The position numbers and the translations under genes were made by a program. From Chitinophaga pinensis (GTDB taxonomy: Bacteria > Pseudomonadota > Gammaproteobacteria > Burkholderiales > Burkholderiaceae_C), in the NCBI GenBank assembly GCA_943326015.2, contig CALPRQ020000018.1, positions 1-64,000 of the forward strand: a stretch of DNA of 64,000 nucleotides, in the 5' to 3' direction. The notes under the pieces are model-generated. The model ran no database searches. It saw only the letters and a program-made list of their open reading frames with translations, and was not told the DNA's origin. This document shows positions 1-9,200 of this stretch, one piece after another (position 1 is the first letter of the stretch; every line of letters starts with the position of its first letter).

Positions 1-212
1 AAGGCTTCGACGGTCGATTCCCAGCTGCTGACGTCGCCCGCCGAGGCGTAGAAGGTGAAGCCCAGCGCGGCTTGCTCGTCGAGCCATTTCTGGAAATCAC
101 GGGTCGGACCGCAGCCGGCGATGACCTTGAAGCCTTCCTGATGCAGGCGCTGGCAGATGGCCGTTCCGATGCCACCCATGCCACCGGTCACGTAAGCGAT
201 TTTTTGAGTCAT
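1..212 (-). CDS. phaB: Acetoacetyl-CoA reductase PhaB, 3' part cut off by the window edge
   Basis: NADPH-dependent reduction of acetoacetyl-CoA to (R)-3-hydroxybutyryl-CoA, the second step of polyhydroxybutyrate synthesis in the cytoplasm. Reading from the ATG at 212, the protein begins [20 protein letters not shown], which carries the short-chain dehydrogenase nucleotide-binding motif TGGMGGIG. About 70 residues are visible; the rest lies beyond base 1. A strong ribosome binding site (GAGGAGA) precedes the ATG. It is the last visible gene of the minus-strand phaC-phaA-phaB cluster, 99 bases after phaA. The family assignment is secure from the N-terminus plus position; catalytic Ser/Tyr/Lys cannot be checked here. 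Confidence 0.93.
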   Translation of the reverse strand, partial: MTQKIAYVTGGMGGIGTAICQRLHQEGFKVIAGCGPTRDFQKWLDEQAALGFTFYASAGDVSSWESTVEA

Positions 213-311
213 GTCGTTCTCCTCGTTTGTTGGTTTGAGTCGTCTGAAAATCATCCTGGCCACCGGACTGCCCGGCGGTCAGGAATTGGGGAAAATCCGC
301 GAAAGACCGGA

Positions 312-1493
312 TCAGCGCTCGACGGTCAGCGCCACGCCCATGCCGCCGCCGATGCACAGCGCGGCCAGGCCTTTCTTGGCGTCACGGCGCTGCATTTCGT
401 GCAGCAGCGAGACCAGGATACGGCAGCCGGAGGCGCCGATCGGGTGACCCAGCGCGATCGCACCGCCGTTGACGTTGACCTTGGCCAGGTCGGTGCCCAG
501 CTCCTGGTTGACGGCGCAGGCCTGGGCAGCGAAGGCTTCGTTGAGTTCGAACAGATCGACGTCGCCGACGCTCCAGCCGGCGCGCTCCAGCGCCTTCTTC
601 GATGCCGAGACCGGGCCCATGCCCATGATGGCCGGGTCCAGGCCGGTGGTGCCGAAGCTCTTGAGGGTGGCCAGCGGCGTCAGGCCCAGGGCGGCAGCCT
701 TGCTGGCCTTCATGACCATCACGGCGGCAGCGCCGTCGTTGATGCCCGAGGCGTTGCCGGCGGTGACGGAACCCGCCTTGTCGAAGGCAGGCTTGAGGCC
801 GGCCAGTACGTCGGCATTGGTCTTCTTGTTGATGAACTCGTCGGCGGCGAAGACGACCGGGTCGCCCTTGCGCTGCGGGATCACGACCGGCACGATCTCG
901 TCAACAAACTTGCCGGCTTCCTGGGCGGCGGCAGCCTTTTGCTGGCTGGCCAGGGCCAGGGCGTCCTGCATCTCGCGGGTGATGCCGAATTCCTTGGCGA
1001 CGTTCTCGGCCGTGATACCCATGTGGTACTTGGCGTAGGCGTCGGTCAGGCCGTCGTTGATCATGGTGTCGACCAGCTTCCAGTCACCCATGCGCTGGCC
1101 GTCACGGCTGCCCGGCAGCACATGGGCGGAGGCGCTCATGTTCTCCTGGCCGCCGGCGATCACGATCTCGCTGTCGCCCCAGGCCACGGCCTGAGCGGCC
1201 AGCATGACGGCCTTCAGACCCGAGCCGCAGACGGCGTTGATGGTCAGCGCCGGGGTTTCCTTGGCGATGCCGGCCTTCATCATGGCCTGACGGGCCGGGT
1301 TCTGGCCTGCGCCAGCGGCCAGCACCTGGCCCATGATCACTTCGCCGATCTGGTCGGCAGCAACACCAGTGCGCTCGAGCAGCGCCTTGATGACGGTGGC
1401 GCCCAGTTCGGGTGCGGAAACCTTGGCCAGGCTGCCGCCGAACTTGCCGACTGCGGTGCGCGCTGCTGCGACGATGACGATGTTGTCTTGCAT
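312..1493 (-). CDS. phaA: Acetyl-CoA acetyltransferase (beta-ketothiolase) PhaA
   Basis: Condenses two acetyl-CoA into acetoacetyl-CoA, feeding PhaB and PhaC. The 393-residue protein is full length for the family. Visible thiolase marks are the N-terminal [15 protein letters not shown], the acylated-cysteine region around [11 protein letters not shown] (Cys near residue 89), the GHPIGASG motif near the C-terminus with the catalytic His, and the terminal [10 protein letters not shown] with the second catalytic Cys. The start is supported by GAGGAG about 8 bases upstream. It lies between phaC (62 bases upstream) and phaB on the same strand, the Cupriavidus-type order. A general thiolase of fatty-acid breakdown is the only alternative, and the neighbours argue against it. 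Confidence 0.97.
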   Translation of the reverse strand: MQDNIVIVAAARTAVGKFGGSLAKVSAPELGATVIKALLERTGVAADQIGEVIMGQVLAAGAGQNPARQAMMKAGIAKETPALTINAVCGSGLKAVMLAAQAVAWGDSEIVIAGGQENMSASAHVLPGSRDGQRMGDWKLVDTMINDGLTDAYAKYHMGITAENVAKEFGITREMQDALALASQQKAAAAQEAGKFVDEIVPVVIPQRKGDPVVFAADEFINKKTNADVLAGLKPAFDKAGSVTAGNASGINDGAAAVMVMKASKAAALGLTPLATLKSFGTTGLDPAIMGMGPVSASKKALERAGWSVGDVDLFELNEAFAAQACAVNQELGTDLAKVNVNGGAIALGHPIGASGCRILVSLLHEMQRRDAKKGLAALCIGGGMGVALTVER

Positions 1494-1556
1494 GTATAGC
1501 TCCTCTTTATTGACTGACAGGATTGCAGGAAAAATGCGGGAAACGGGACAAGCCCT

Positions 1557-3332
1557 TCAGGCCTTGGCCTTGACGTAACGGCCAGGGGCCGGTTCGATGC
1601 TCTTGTACTTGCGGTTGCCGTAGGACTTGGGCGCGGCGATCAGGGCACCGGACTGGCTCTTGAGCCACTGGGCCCAGTCGCCCCACCAGCTGCCCTTGTG
1701 CTCGGTCGAGGCCGCGATCCAGTCCTCGACATTGCCGGGGAAGTCGGTATCCGAGCCGATCCAGTGGCTGCGCTTGCCCTTGCTGGCGGGGTTGATCACG
1801 CCGGCGATATGGCCGGACGCGCCCATCACGAAGCGCTTGGGGCCGGTCAGGTGCTGAGTCGAGGCGTAGGCGGCGCCGATCGGCACGATATGATCCTCGC
1901 GCGAGCCGTAGAGGTAGACCGGAATGTCGACCTTGGACAGGTCGACCGGCTGGCCGCAGACCGTGGCCGCGCCCGGCTTGACCAGGCGGTTTTCCAGGTA
2001 GGTGTTGCGCAGGTACCAGGCGTAGTAGGGGCCGGGCAGGTTGGTGCTGTCGCCGTTCCAGTACAGCAGGTCGAACGGCGGCGGGGTCTCGCCCTTGAGG
2101 TAGTTGCCGACCACGTAGTTCCAGACCAGGTCGTTCGGACGCAGGAAGCTGAAGGTGGTCGCGAGGTCGCGGCCCGGCAGCAGGCCACCCTGGGCGAACT
2201 GCAGCTCGCGCAGCTTGACCATGGCCTCGTCGATGAAGATGTCGATCACCCCGGTGTCGCTGAAGTCGAGCATCGTGGTCAGGAAGGTCGCGCTGTTGAC
2301 CGGCTTCTCGCCGCGCGCGGCCAATACCGCCAGTGCCGTACCCAGCATGGTGCCGCCGACGCAGAAGCCCAGCGCGTTGAGGGTCTCGGCACCCGTGATC
2401 TCGCGCGTCACGCTGATCGCCTTGATCACGGCCTGCTCGATGTAGTCGTCCCAGGTCTGCTTGGCGCAGGACTGGTCGGGGTTGCGCCAGCTCACCACGA
2501 AAGTGCGCATGCCCTGCTCGACGCAGTAGCGGATCAGCGAGTTCTCGGGCTGCAGGTCGAGGATGTAGTACTTGTTGATCGAGGGTGGCACGAACAGCAT
2601 CGGGCGCGCATGCACCTTGGCCGTCAGCGGCTTGTACTCGAGCAGCTGGAAGAACTCGTTCTCGAACACCACCGCGCCTTCGCTGGTCGCAACGTTCTTG
2701 CCGACCTCGAACGCGCTCTCGTCGGTCATCGAGACATAGCCTTGCTGCATGTCCTTGAGCAGGTTCTGGATGCCCTTGGCGATGCTCTCGCCCTTGGTAT
2801 CGATGGCCTTTTGCTGCGCCTCGGCGTTGAGCGCCAGGAAGTTGCTCGGCGCGCTGGCGTCGATCCACTGCTGAACCGCGAAATTGACACGGGCCTTGGT
2901 CTTGGGATCAGCGTCGACCGCCTCGGCCATCGACATCAGGGTGCGCGCGTTGAGCAGATACATTGCGGCGCTGAAAGACGCCATCGGATTGCTGCTCCAG
3001 GCCTCGGCCGCGAAACGCCTGTCCTTGGGCAGCTTGATCTCAAGACCCGAATTCCAGAGCTGGGCCAGGTCCTTGAGGTATTCTTGCTGGATCTGGGCCA
3101 GCTTGGCCTGGTCGAGCTTGACCGGCACTTCCGTCTGGCCGGCAATCTTGGAAAACAACTCGGTCAAGTGCGAGGAAGTCGGCAACTGGGGTAAACCCTT
3201 GAATTGAGGCATTGCAGCACCAAACACCGGAGCGACAGCTGCCTGGCTGGACTGCATCATGCGAGACCACTGCTGGAGGGCGGCTTGCTGGAATTCCTGC
3301 GGGGAAGAAAGCCAAGGATTGCTAGAATTCAT
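1557..3332 (-). CDS. phaC: Class I poly(3-hydroxyalkanoate) synthase PhaC
   Basis: Polymerises (R)-3-hydroxyacyl-CoA into PHA at the surface of storage granules. The protein is 591 residues, the usual class I size. The lipase-like box reads GFCVGG, with the nucleophilic Cys replacing Ser, inside an alpha/beta-hydrolase fold. The catalytic Asp is expected in the YGSREDHIVP region and the His in the ASGHIAGVINP region near the C-terminus; both motifs are present. The start chosen is the ATG at 3332 (MNSSNPWLSS), preceded by AGGAGAT. An in-frame extension to 3374 would run through a regulatory palindrome and is unlikely. It is the first gene of the phaCAB unit and needs no PhaE or PhaR subunit. 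Confidence 0.97.
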   Translation of the reverse strand: MNSSNPWLSSPQEFQQAALQQWSRMMQSSQAAVAPVFGAAMPQFKGLPQLPTSSHLTELFSKIAGQTEVPVKLDQAKLAQIQQEYLKDLAQLWNSGLEIKLPKDRRFAAEAWSSNPMASFSAAMYLLNARTLMSMAEAVDADPKTKARVNFAVQQWIDASAPSNFLALNAEAQQKAIDTKGESIAKGIQNLLKDMQQGYVSMTDESAFEVGKNVATSEGAVVFENEFFQLLEYKPLTAKVHARPMLFVPPSINKYYILDLQPENSLIRYCVEQGMRTFVVSWRNPDQSCAKQTWDDYIEQAVIKAISVTREITGAETLNALGFCVGGTMLGTALAVLAARGEKPVNSATFLTTMLDFSDTGVIDIFIDEAMVKLRELQFAQGGLLPGRDLATTFSFLRPNDLVWNYVVGNYLKGETPPPFDLLYWNGDSTNLPGPYYAWYLRNTYLENRLVKPGAATVCGQPVDLSKVDIPVYLYGSREDHIVPIGAAYASTQHLTGPKRFVMGASGHIAGVINPASKGKRSHWIGSDTDFPGNVEDWIAASTEHKGSWWGDWAQWLKSQSGALIAAPKSYGNRKYKSIEPAPGRYVKAKA

Positions 3333-3357
3333 ATTTTGATCTCCTATTTCTAATAAA

Positions 3358-3374
3358 TTGCTGCTTTGCAGCAA
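3358..3374. promoter_or_regulatory. Palindrome upstream of phaC, candidate PhaR operator
   Basis: The perfect palindrome TTGCTGCTTTGCAGCAA lies 26 bases before the phaC start codon. It contains CTGC-N3-GCAG, the arrangement reported for the PHA-responsive repressor PhaR in Paracoccus. It would overlap or lie just after the phaC promoter, a sensible repressor position. No phaR gene is seen in the window. Confidence 0.5.
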
Positions 3375-3459
3375 TTTCTCGAAGTGACCCGAACCAAACT
3401 AGGCACTTCTCCTAGCATATCTCATTTATCAACCCTCTTTCATTCCGATTCCGAATCAT

Positions 3460-3747
3460 ATGTATATCCTGGCAATTGGGTGGTTTTACGTGGCGCTGAT
3501 GATGGCGCTGGCAGAAGCCACGAACGCGAACGGCTCAGTGCTGGGCGGCATGGTGACATTTGTTTGTTACGGTGTGATGCCGGTCGGGCTGCTGGTCTAC
3601 TTCATGGGCGGTCCGACACGCCGACGCAAGCGCGAGCAAGAGCGGGCGCGTGGCGCCGCGACCCACTCAGTCCAGCCAGATGCTGGCGGCCATGCGCCCG
3701 GTACTACCGAGACTGGCAGCATCGCGCCGGTGAGAAAAGAACCTTGA
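3460..3747 (+). CDS. Small two-helix membrane protein of unknown function
   Basis: A 95-residue protein starting MYILAIGWFYVALMMALAEA. Two hydrophobic stretches (about residues 2-20 and 27-50) predict two inner-membrane helices, followed by a strongly basic RRRKRE segment and a polar, Pro/Gly-rich tail, so the tail is probably cytoplasmic. It is transcribed away from phaC and its last 81 bases overlap the end of pgeF on the other strand. Small proteins of this general shape occur near phaC and pgeF in Burkholderiales, which supports a real gene. No function can be assigned. Base use is less GC-rich at its 5' end than in the flanking genes. Confidence 0.65.
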   Translation: MYILAIGWFYVALMMALAEATNANGSVLGGMVTFVCYGVMPVGLLVYFMGGPTRRRKREQERARGAATHSVQPDAGGHAPGTTETGSIAPVRKEP

Positions 3748-4530
3748 GGCATTGGCGACGGTGCACCAGTCCGCGCTGCCGTCATGGCCCGTGATGAGTT
3801 CGATGCCCAGCTGGTGCAGCCTCATGCGGGCCAGCGCCGGCAGGTCGGCCAGGCATTTGCCGTCGCTGCGGCCAGGCAAGGGGCTGAAAGCTGGTGCCGC
3901 CCCGGGGTCTGCCGCAGTGAAGGCGTGTGCCACCTCCGGCCCGACCTCGAAGGCCTGCGGGCCGATGCAAGGACCCAGCCAGACCGTCAGGCCCACACGC
4001 TGTGCGCGGGTGCGAGCCGCCGGCCAGGCTTCGCACAGGGCTTCCAGTACCCCTCGCCCCTCCAGGCCGAGCAGGCCACGCCAGCCGGCATGTACCGCCG
4101 CGACGCTGGAAGCGTCAGCCGCGCACAGCAGCAGCGGCAGGCAGTCGGCCACCATCACGGTGCAGGCCAGGCCGGGCTGATCGGTCCAGCAGGCGTCCGC
4201 CTCCATGCCCTCGGGGCTGTCGCGGCCCAGCTCGACCACGTCCACTCCGTGGACCTGGCGCAGGAAGACCGGCCGCGCACCCAGGCGCTGGCCCAGCAGC
4301 ACCCGGTTGGCGGTGACGGCCTGCGGGGCGTCGCCGACATGGTCACCCAGGTTCCAGCTCTCGAAGGGAGGCCGCGAGACACCGTCCAGCCGGGTACTCA
4401 TCGCTGCCTGCACGCCAGCGGGCCAGCAGCTGTCGGCGACCAGCAGTCCGGGCGCCCGCCAGTGGATCGGATCGACAGTCATGAACGGGGGCTTCACAGA
4501 GGAGTCGGGTCGGCTGAAGGACTGGGTCAT
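3667..4530 (-). CDS. pgeF: Peptidoglycan editing factor PgeF (YfiH/DUF152, multicopper polyphenol oxidase-like fold)
   Basis: This family hydrolyses mis-incorporated residues in cytoplasmic peptidoglycan precursors; older annotations call it laccase. The protein is 287 residues. Family marks are RQVHGVDVVEL, TVMVADCLPLLLCA with the metal-binding Cys, AAVHAGWRGLLG with the metal-binding His, and the C-terminal SHRRD...STGRMA segment. An inner ATG at 4482 (MTVDPIHW) is also a plausible start because the first 16 residues look non-conserved. The 3' end overlaps the small membrane protein gene on the plus strand, and the start diverges from the Nudix gene. Confidence 0.9.
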   Translation of the reverse strand: MTQSFSRPDSSVKPPFMTVDPIHWRAPGLLVADSCWPAGVQAAMSTRLDGVSRPPFESWNLGDHVGDAPQAVTANRVLLGQRLGARPVFLRQVHGVDVVELGRDSPEGMEADACWTDQPGLACTVMVADCLPLLLCAADASSVAAVHAGWRGLLGLEGRGVLEALCEAWPAARTRAQRVGLTVWLGPCIGPQAFEVGPEVAHAFTAADPGAAPAFSPLPGRSDGKCLADLPALARMRLHQLGIELITGHDGSADWCTVANASRFFSHRRDAASLGSTGRMAASIWLD

Positions 4531-4619
4531 GGCGCTGGTGCGAAATGGGTTTCAGGGGGCTTGGTCGAACAGGGGACAAGCACGATTGTGCGAGAATGAA
4601 CTTGTCTTTTTTATCTTCG

Positions 4620-5177
4620 ATGATCCGGGTGAACTTCTCGCACACCATCCATTTCTGCCGCCAGTGCGGCGTCTCGGTCGAACACCGCGTGCCCGATGAC
4701 GGTGACACCAAGTTGCGAGCCGTCTGCCCTGCCTGCGGCACCATCCATTACCAGAATCCGCTCAACGTGGTCGGCACCGTGCCGCATCTGGGCGACCGGG
4801 TGCTGCTGTGCAAGCGTAACATCGAGCCGCGCCGGGGCTTCTGGACGCTGCCGGCCGGCTTCATGGAGCTCGGCGAATCAACCGCCGAGGGCGCGCTGCG
4901 CGAGACCCAGGAGGAAGCGGGCGCCGACATCGAGCTCGAAGGCCTGTTCAGCCTGCTCAACGTCGTGCGCGTGGGCCAAGTCCATATGTACTACCGCGCG
5001 CGGCTGTTGAGCGAGCGCTTCGATCCGGGCCACGAGACCATGGAGGCGCGCCTGTTCCAGCAGCACGAGATTCCCTGGGAGGACATCGCCTTCCGCACGG
5101 TCAAGGAAACGCTGGAGCATTTCTTTGCCGACCACCGGCGTGGCAGCTACGGCTTCCACGTCGGCGACATCAGCTGA
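4620..5177 (+). CDS. Nudix hydrolase with N-terminal zinc ribbon (NudC-like/NADH pyrophosphatase-like)
   Basis: Hydrolyses a nucleoside diphosphate linked to another group; the exact substrate cannot be read from sequence. Two CxxC pairs (FCRQCG and VCPACG) form a zinc ribbon in the first 50 residues. The Nudix box then follows: GFMELGE...RETQEEAGA, matching G-x5-E-x7-RE-U-x-EE-x-G-U with all metal-binding glutamates. The start at 4620 (MIRVNFSH) gives 185 residues; ATG at 4596 is also possible, and neither has a convincing ribosome binding site. The end overlaps the end of zipA by 8 bases on the opposite strand. Confidence 0.88.
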   Translation: MIRVNFSHTIHFCRQCGVSVEHRVPDDGDTKLRAVCPACGTIHYQNPLNVVGTVPHLGDRVLLCKRNIEPRRGFWTLPAGFMELGESTAEGALRETQEEAGADIELEGLFSLLNVVRVGQVHMYYRARLLSERFDPGHETMEARLFQQHEIPWEDIAFRTVKETLEHFFADHRRGSYGFHVGDIS

Positions 5178-6237
5178 ACAGGCGGCGCGCCTGCGGCGAA
5201 CCGGCTGCCAGGTCACGGCTGGCCAGCTTGTCGTAGAGGTCGTCGAGCTGGACAGTCACCCGATCCAGCAACTCATTGCCCAGCGACACGCCGCGCTCGT
5301 CGACCAGGCGACCTTCCATCGCCGTGGCCAGCTGCTGGGCGGCCTCGCGCAGCCTGGCGTAGGGATTCTCGGCACGCGCGGACTGCGGCACATCGAACAG
5401 CAGCTCGAATTCGATCAGCGCATTCTGCTCGGGATTCTCGTCCAGCGCGGCACGGATCTCGAACTGCAGCAAGGCGAGCGGACCGGAGGCGAGATCGGCA
5501 GCGGGCAATGCCAGCCGACCCGGCATGGCAGCAGGCACGAAGCCGACCTGCTGGGCCTGCTGCACGATGTAGCCCGGGCTCCAGGCGGTGCGCGTGGCAC
5601 GGATCTTGAACGCCAACTGCGCATCGTGGTCACTGGCGAACTGGTCGAGCTCGCGCGCGCGCGCCACTTCGGTCATCATGTCGGGCAGGTCGACATGGGC
5701 CGCGAGCTGGTCGGCCAGCGCCTGCGTCTTGCCGACGAACTCGGAGAACTCGATCTCGTTGAGCGCGCCGGCGCGGTTGGCCAGTTGCACGCCCACCTGC
5801 AGGCTGGCGTACTGGCAGCCGGGTCGCGGCGGCTCCCAGCTGCCGCTGGCCTGCGAGAAGCCCTCGACCGCAAAGGGTTTGCTGCCGATGCGCCGCGAGC
5901 GCGGCATCGCCGCCAGCACGGCATCGCCCGACACCGGGTGATCGGGCATGAGCGTGACCAGCAAATCGATCAGCGGATCGAGCTGGCTGCGCAGGCCCGC
6001 CGCTGACCCCGAGGACTGAGCCGCCGACAGCAGCAGGCCAAAGTCATCCAGCACGGGCTCGACCCGACCGTCTCCCTGTGCGTGGTCCAGTGCGTCGCCA
6101 TCCGGGCCAGCCGCGGCATCCGATTGGGCGTTTGAGCGCCGCGGCTGGTTGCGCAAGGTGATCCAGCGGTTGTAGCCCAGCACCGCCAGCACCACCGCGC
6201 CCCCCATGGCCGCCAGGCCTAGCTGTAGATCCGTCAT
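5170..6237 (-). CDS. zipA: Cell division protein ZipA-like, FtsZ-binding
   Basis: ZipA anchors FtsZ to the inner membrane at the division site. The 355-residue protein starts with a membrane helix (LGLAAMGGAVVLAVLGY), continues with a basic and then a low-complexity linker, and ends with a region resembling the ZipA FtsZ-binding domain (AHVDLPDMMTEVARARELDQF and following). It lies directly after smc on the same strand, the usual Burkholderiales smc-zipA order. The ATG at 6237 is chosen; a TTG at 6243 overlapping the smc stop codon is also possible. In related genomes ligA often follows, but here the next gene is the convergent Nudix hydrolase. Confidence 0.82.
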   Translation of the reverse strand: MTDLQLGLAAMGGAVVLAVLGYNRWITLRNQPRRSNAQSDAAAGPDGDALDHAQGDGRVEPVLDDFGLLLSAAQSSGSAAGLRSQLDPLIDLLVTLMPDHPVSGDAVLAAMPRSRRIGSKPFAVEGFSQASGSWEPPRPGCQYASLQVGVQLANRAGALNEIEFSEFVGKTQALADQLAAHVDLPDMMTEVARARELDQFASDHDAQLAFKIRATRTAWSPGYIVQQAQQVGFVPAAMPGRLALPAADLASGPLALLQFEIRAALDENPEQNALIEFELLFDVPQSARAENPYARLREAAQQLATAMEGRLVDERGVSLGNELLDRVTVQLDDLYDKLASRDLAAGSPQARRLFS

Positions 6238-6239
6238 AG

Positions 6240-9200
6240 TCAAACCGTTTCCATCATTCCGGCGGCGGTCTCCATGTCGACCGCCACGATGCGCGAGACG
6301 CCTTGTTCCTGCATCGTCACGCCTATGAGTTGCTGAGCCATCTCCATCGCGATCTTATTGTGGCTGATGAAGAGGAATTGGGTCTCACCGCTCATGCGGG
6401 CCACCAGCTTGGCGTAGCGTTCGGTGTTGGCGTCGTCCAGCGGCGCGTCGACCTCGTCGAGCAGGCAGAACGGCGCCGGATTAAGCTGGAAGATCGCGAA
6501 CACCAGCGCGATCGCGGTCAGCGCCTTCTCGCCGCCCGAGAGCAAGTGGATGGTCTGGTTCTTCTTGCCCGGCGGCTGCGCCATGACCTGCACGCCGGCG
6601 TCCAGGATCTCGTCGCCGGTCATGATCAGCCTGGCCTGGCCGCCGCCAAACAGGTCGGGGAACATGCGGCTGAAATGGCCGTTGACGGTCTCGAAGGTGC
6701 TGCCGAGCAGCTCGCGCGTCTCGCCGTCGATCTTCCTGATCGCATCCTCCAGCGTCTGCATCGCCTCGTTGAGGTCGGCCGACTGCGAGTCGAGGAATTG
6801 CTTGCGCTCGCGCGCGCTGCTCAGTTCATCCAGCGCGGCCAGGTTGACCGCGCCCAGCGCCGTGATCTCGCGCTGGCCGCGATCGATCTCGGCCTGCAGG
6901 CCATGCAGCTTGACGCCCTCGCCTTCGATGCCGGCGGCCAGCGAATCGAGGTCGGCGCCGGCCTCGGCCAAGGCCTGGCTGTGCTGCTCCAGACCGAGCT
7001 GGGCCGCCTGCTCCTTGAGCTGGAACTCGGTGATGCGCGCGCGCAGCGGGTCGAGCTCGCGCTCGTTGTGCTGGCGGCGCTCGTCGCTGGCACGCAGCCG
7101 GGCGGTGAGTTCGTCGTACTGGCTGCGCTGGGCGGCCAGCTCCTGTTCGCGCTGCAGCCGGGCATCGAGCGCGTCCTGCAGACCGCCCTGCGCCGCGGCG
7201 TCCGACAGTCGCGCCAGCTCGTCGCGGGCGCGCTGCAGCTCATCGGCCAGGGTGCCGGCCTGCTGGCGCGCGGTCTCGACGGCACGCTGCAGCTCGGAGC
7301 GGCGCGCCTGCAGGCTGCGCTCGGAAAAGGTCGCTTCCTGCGCCTGGCGCTCGAGCGAGCGCAGCTGCTCGCGCGCTTGTGCCAGCCGACGCTCGGCGTC
7401 GATGACGCGATCTTCCAGCTGGGCATGGCGCTCCTGGCTGTCGGCCAGCTGCAGGTCGAGCTCCTCGAAGCGGCCCTCGGCCGTCAGGTGGCGCTCCTGC
7501 ATCGCTTCGAGCTGGTCATCTAGCTCGGCCAGATCCTGCTCGATCTGCTCGCGCCGGGCGCGCGCCTGCTCGGCCTGCTGGGCCAGTCGCAATACCTCGA
7601 CCTCCAGCTCGTGCGCGCGCGACTGCGACTCCTGCGCCTCGCGCCGGCTCTGGCCCAGACGTTGGCTGGCGTCGGCATAGGCCGACTCGGCGCGCGCGAG
7701 CGCGTGGCGCGACTCGTCGTGGATCAGCGTCTGCGCGCGCAGTTGCTTGTCGAGGTTGTCGATCTCCTGCGCGCGTGCCAGCAGGCCGGACTGCTCGCTG
7801 TCGGGCGCGTAGAAGGCCAGGTGATGAGCGCCGACACTGTGCCCGGCCGGGGTCCAGATCGCCTGCCCTAGCGCCAGCCGGGCACGCGCTGCCAACGCCG
7901 TGTCGAGCTCATCGGCACACCAGCAGCCGGCCAGCCACTCGGACAACAGGGCTTGCAGGCCGGCATCGTGCAGACGCAGTCTTCTGCTTAGCGCTTGCAA
8001 TCCGGTGGGGGCTTCCAATTGCGTAAGTGACATATTGGAAGGCAGACAGAAAAAGGACAGCTTGGCCGGTGGCGCATCGGCAGCGAATGCCGCCAGCCGC
8101 TCCAGCTGCGAGACTTCCAGCGCGCCCATGCGCTCGCGCAGCGCGGACTCGACCGCCACCTCCCAGCCCGGCTCGACCTGCAGTCGGGTCCAGAGCCCCT
8201 GCAGGCCGTCGAGCCCCTGCCGACTCAGCCAGGGCTTGAGCTTGCCGTCGGTCTTGAGCTTGTCCTGCAGGCTCTTGAGCGCCTCCAGCCGGGCCGACAG
8301 GTCGGCCTGCCACTTGCCTTCGCGATTGACCGCTGCCTGCGCCTCGCGCCGTTCCTGCTCCAGCCGGGGCTGCAGCTCCTGCAGCTCCTCCAGCCGGGCC
8401 TGGGACTGATCGCGCTGCTCGCTGACGGCTTCGAGCTGCTCACGCAAGGCGTGCAGGCGGTGCTCGTCGGGCGCGGCCAGTGCCTTGGCATCCGCAGCCA
8501 GCCGCTCCCGGCGCTGCTGCAGCTGACGGCTCTGCTCCGCGATACCGCGCTGCTCGGCGGCCAGCACCTGGATCGCCTGCTGCACCTGCGTGACCGAAAC
8601 GCGCTGCTGCTGGGCCTGGCCCTGGGCCCGGCGCAAGGCATCCTCCAGCGCGGGTAGCTGGGCGGCCTGCTCCTCGCACTGCGCGGCCAGGATTTCGGCC
8701 TGCTCGGCGGCGGACTCGTTCTGCTCGGCCAGGTGCTCGAGCTCGACCTCCGCGTCTTCCTGGCGCTGTTGCCATTGCGCGATCTGCTCCTTGAGCTGAT
8801 CGAGGCGCTGCAATACACGGGTGCGGCCCTCGACGACATAGCGGATCTCGGCCTCCAGGCGCGCGACCTCGGCACCAGCCTCGTAGAGCCGGCCCTGCGC
8901 CTGGTTGACCAGGTCGCCTGCGTCGTAATGGGCCTGACGGATCGCTTCGAGGTCGGCCTCGGTGCGGCGCAGATCGGCCATCCGGCTCTCCAGCTCGTTG
9001 AGCGCCTGCAGGCCCTCGGCACGCACGCGCGCGAGCTCGACCTCGGCCTCGCGGCGCTTCAGGAACCAGAGCTGCTGCTGGCGCAAGCTGACCTGGGACT
9101 GCAGCTGGTGGTAGCGGGTGGCGACCTCGGCCTGCTTTTCCAGCTTGTCGAGGTTGGCATTGAGCTCGCGCAGGATGTCATCGACCCGCAGCAGGTTCTC

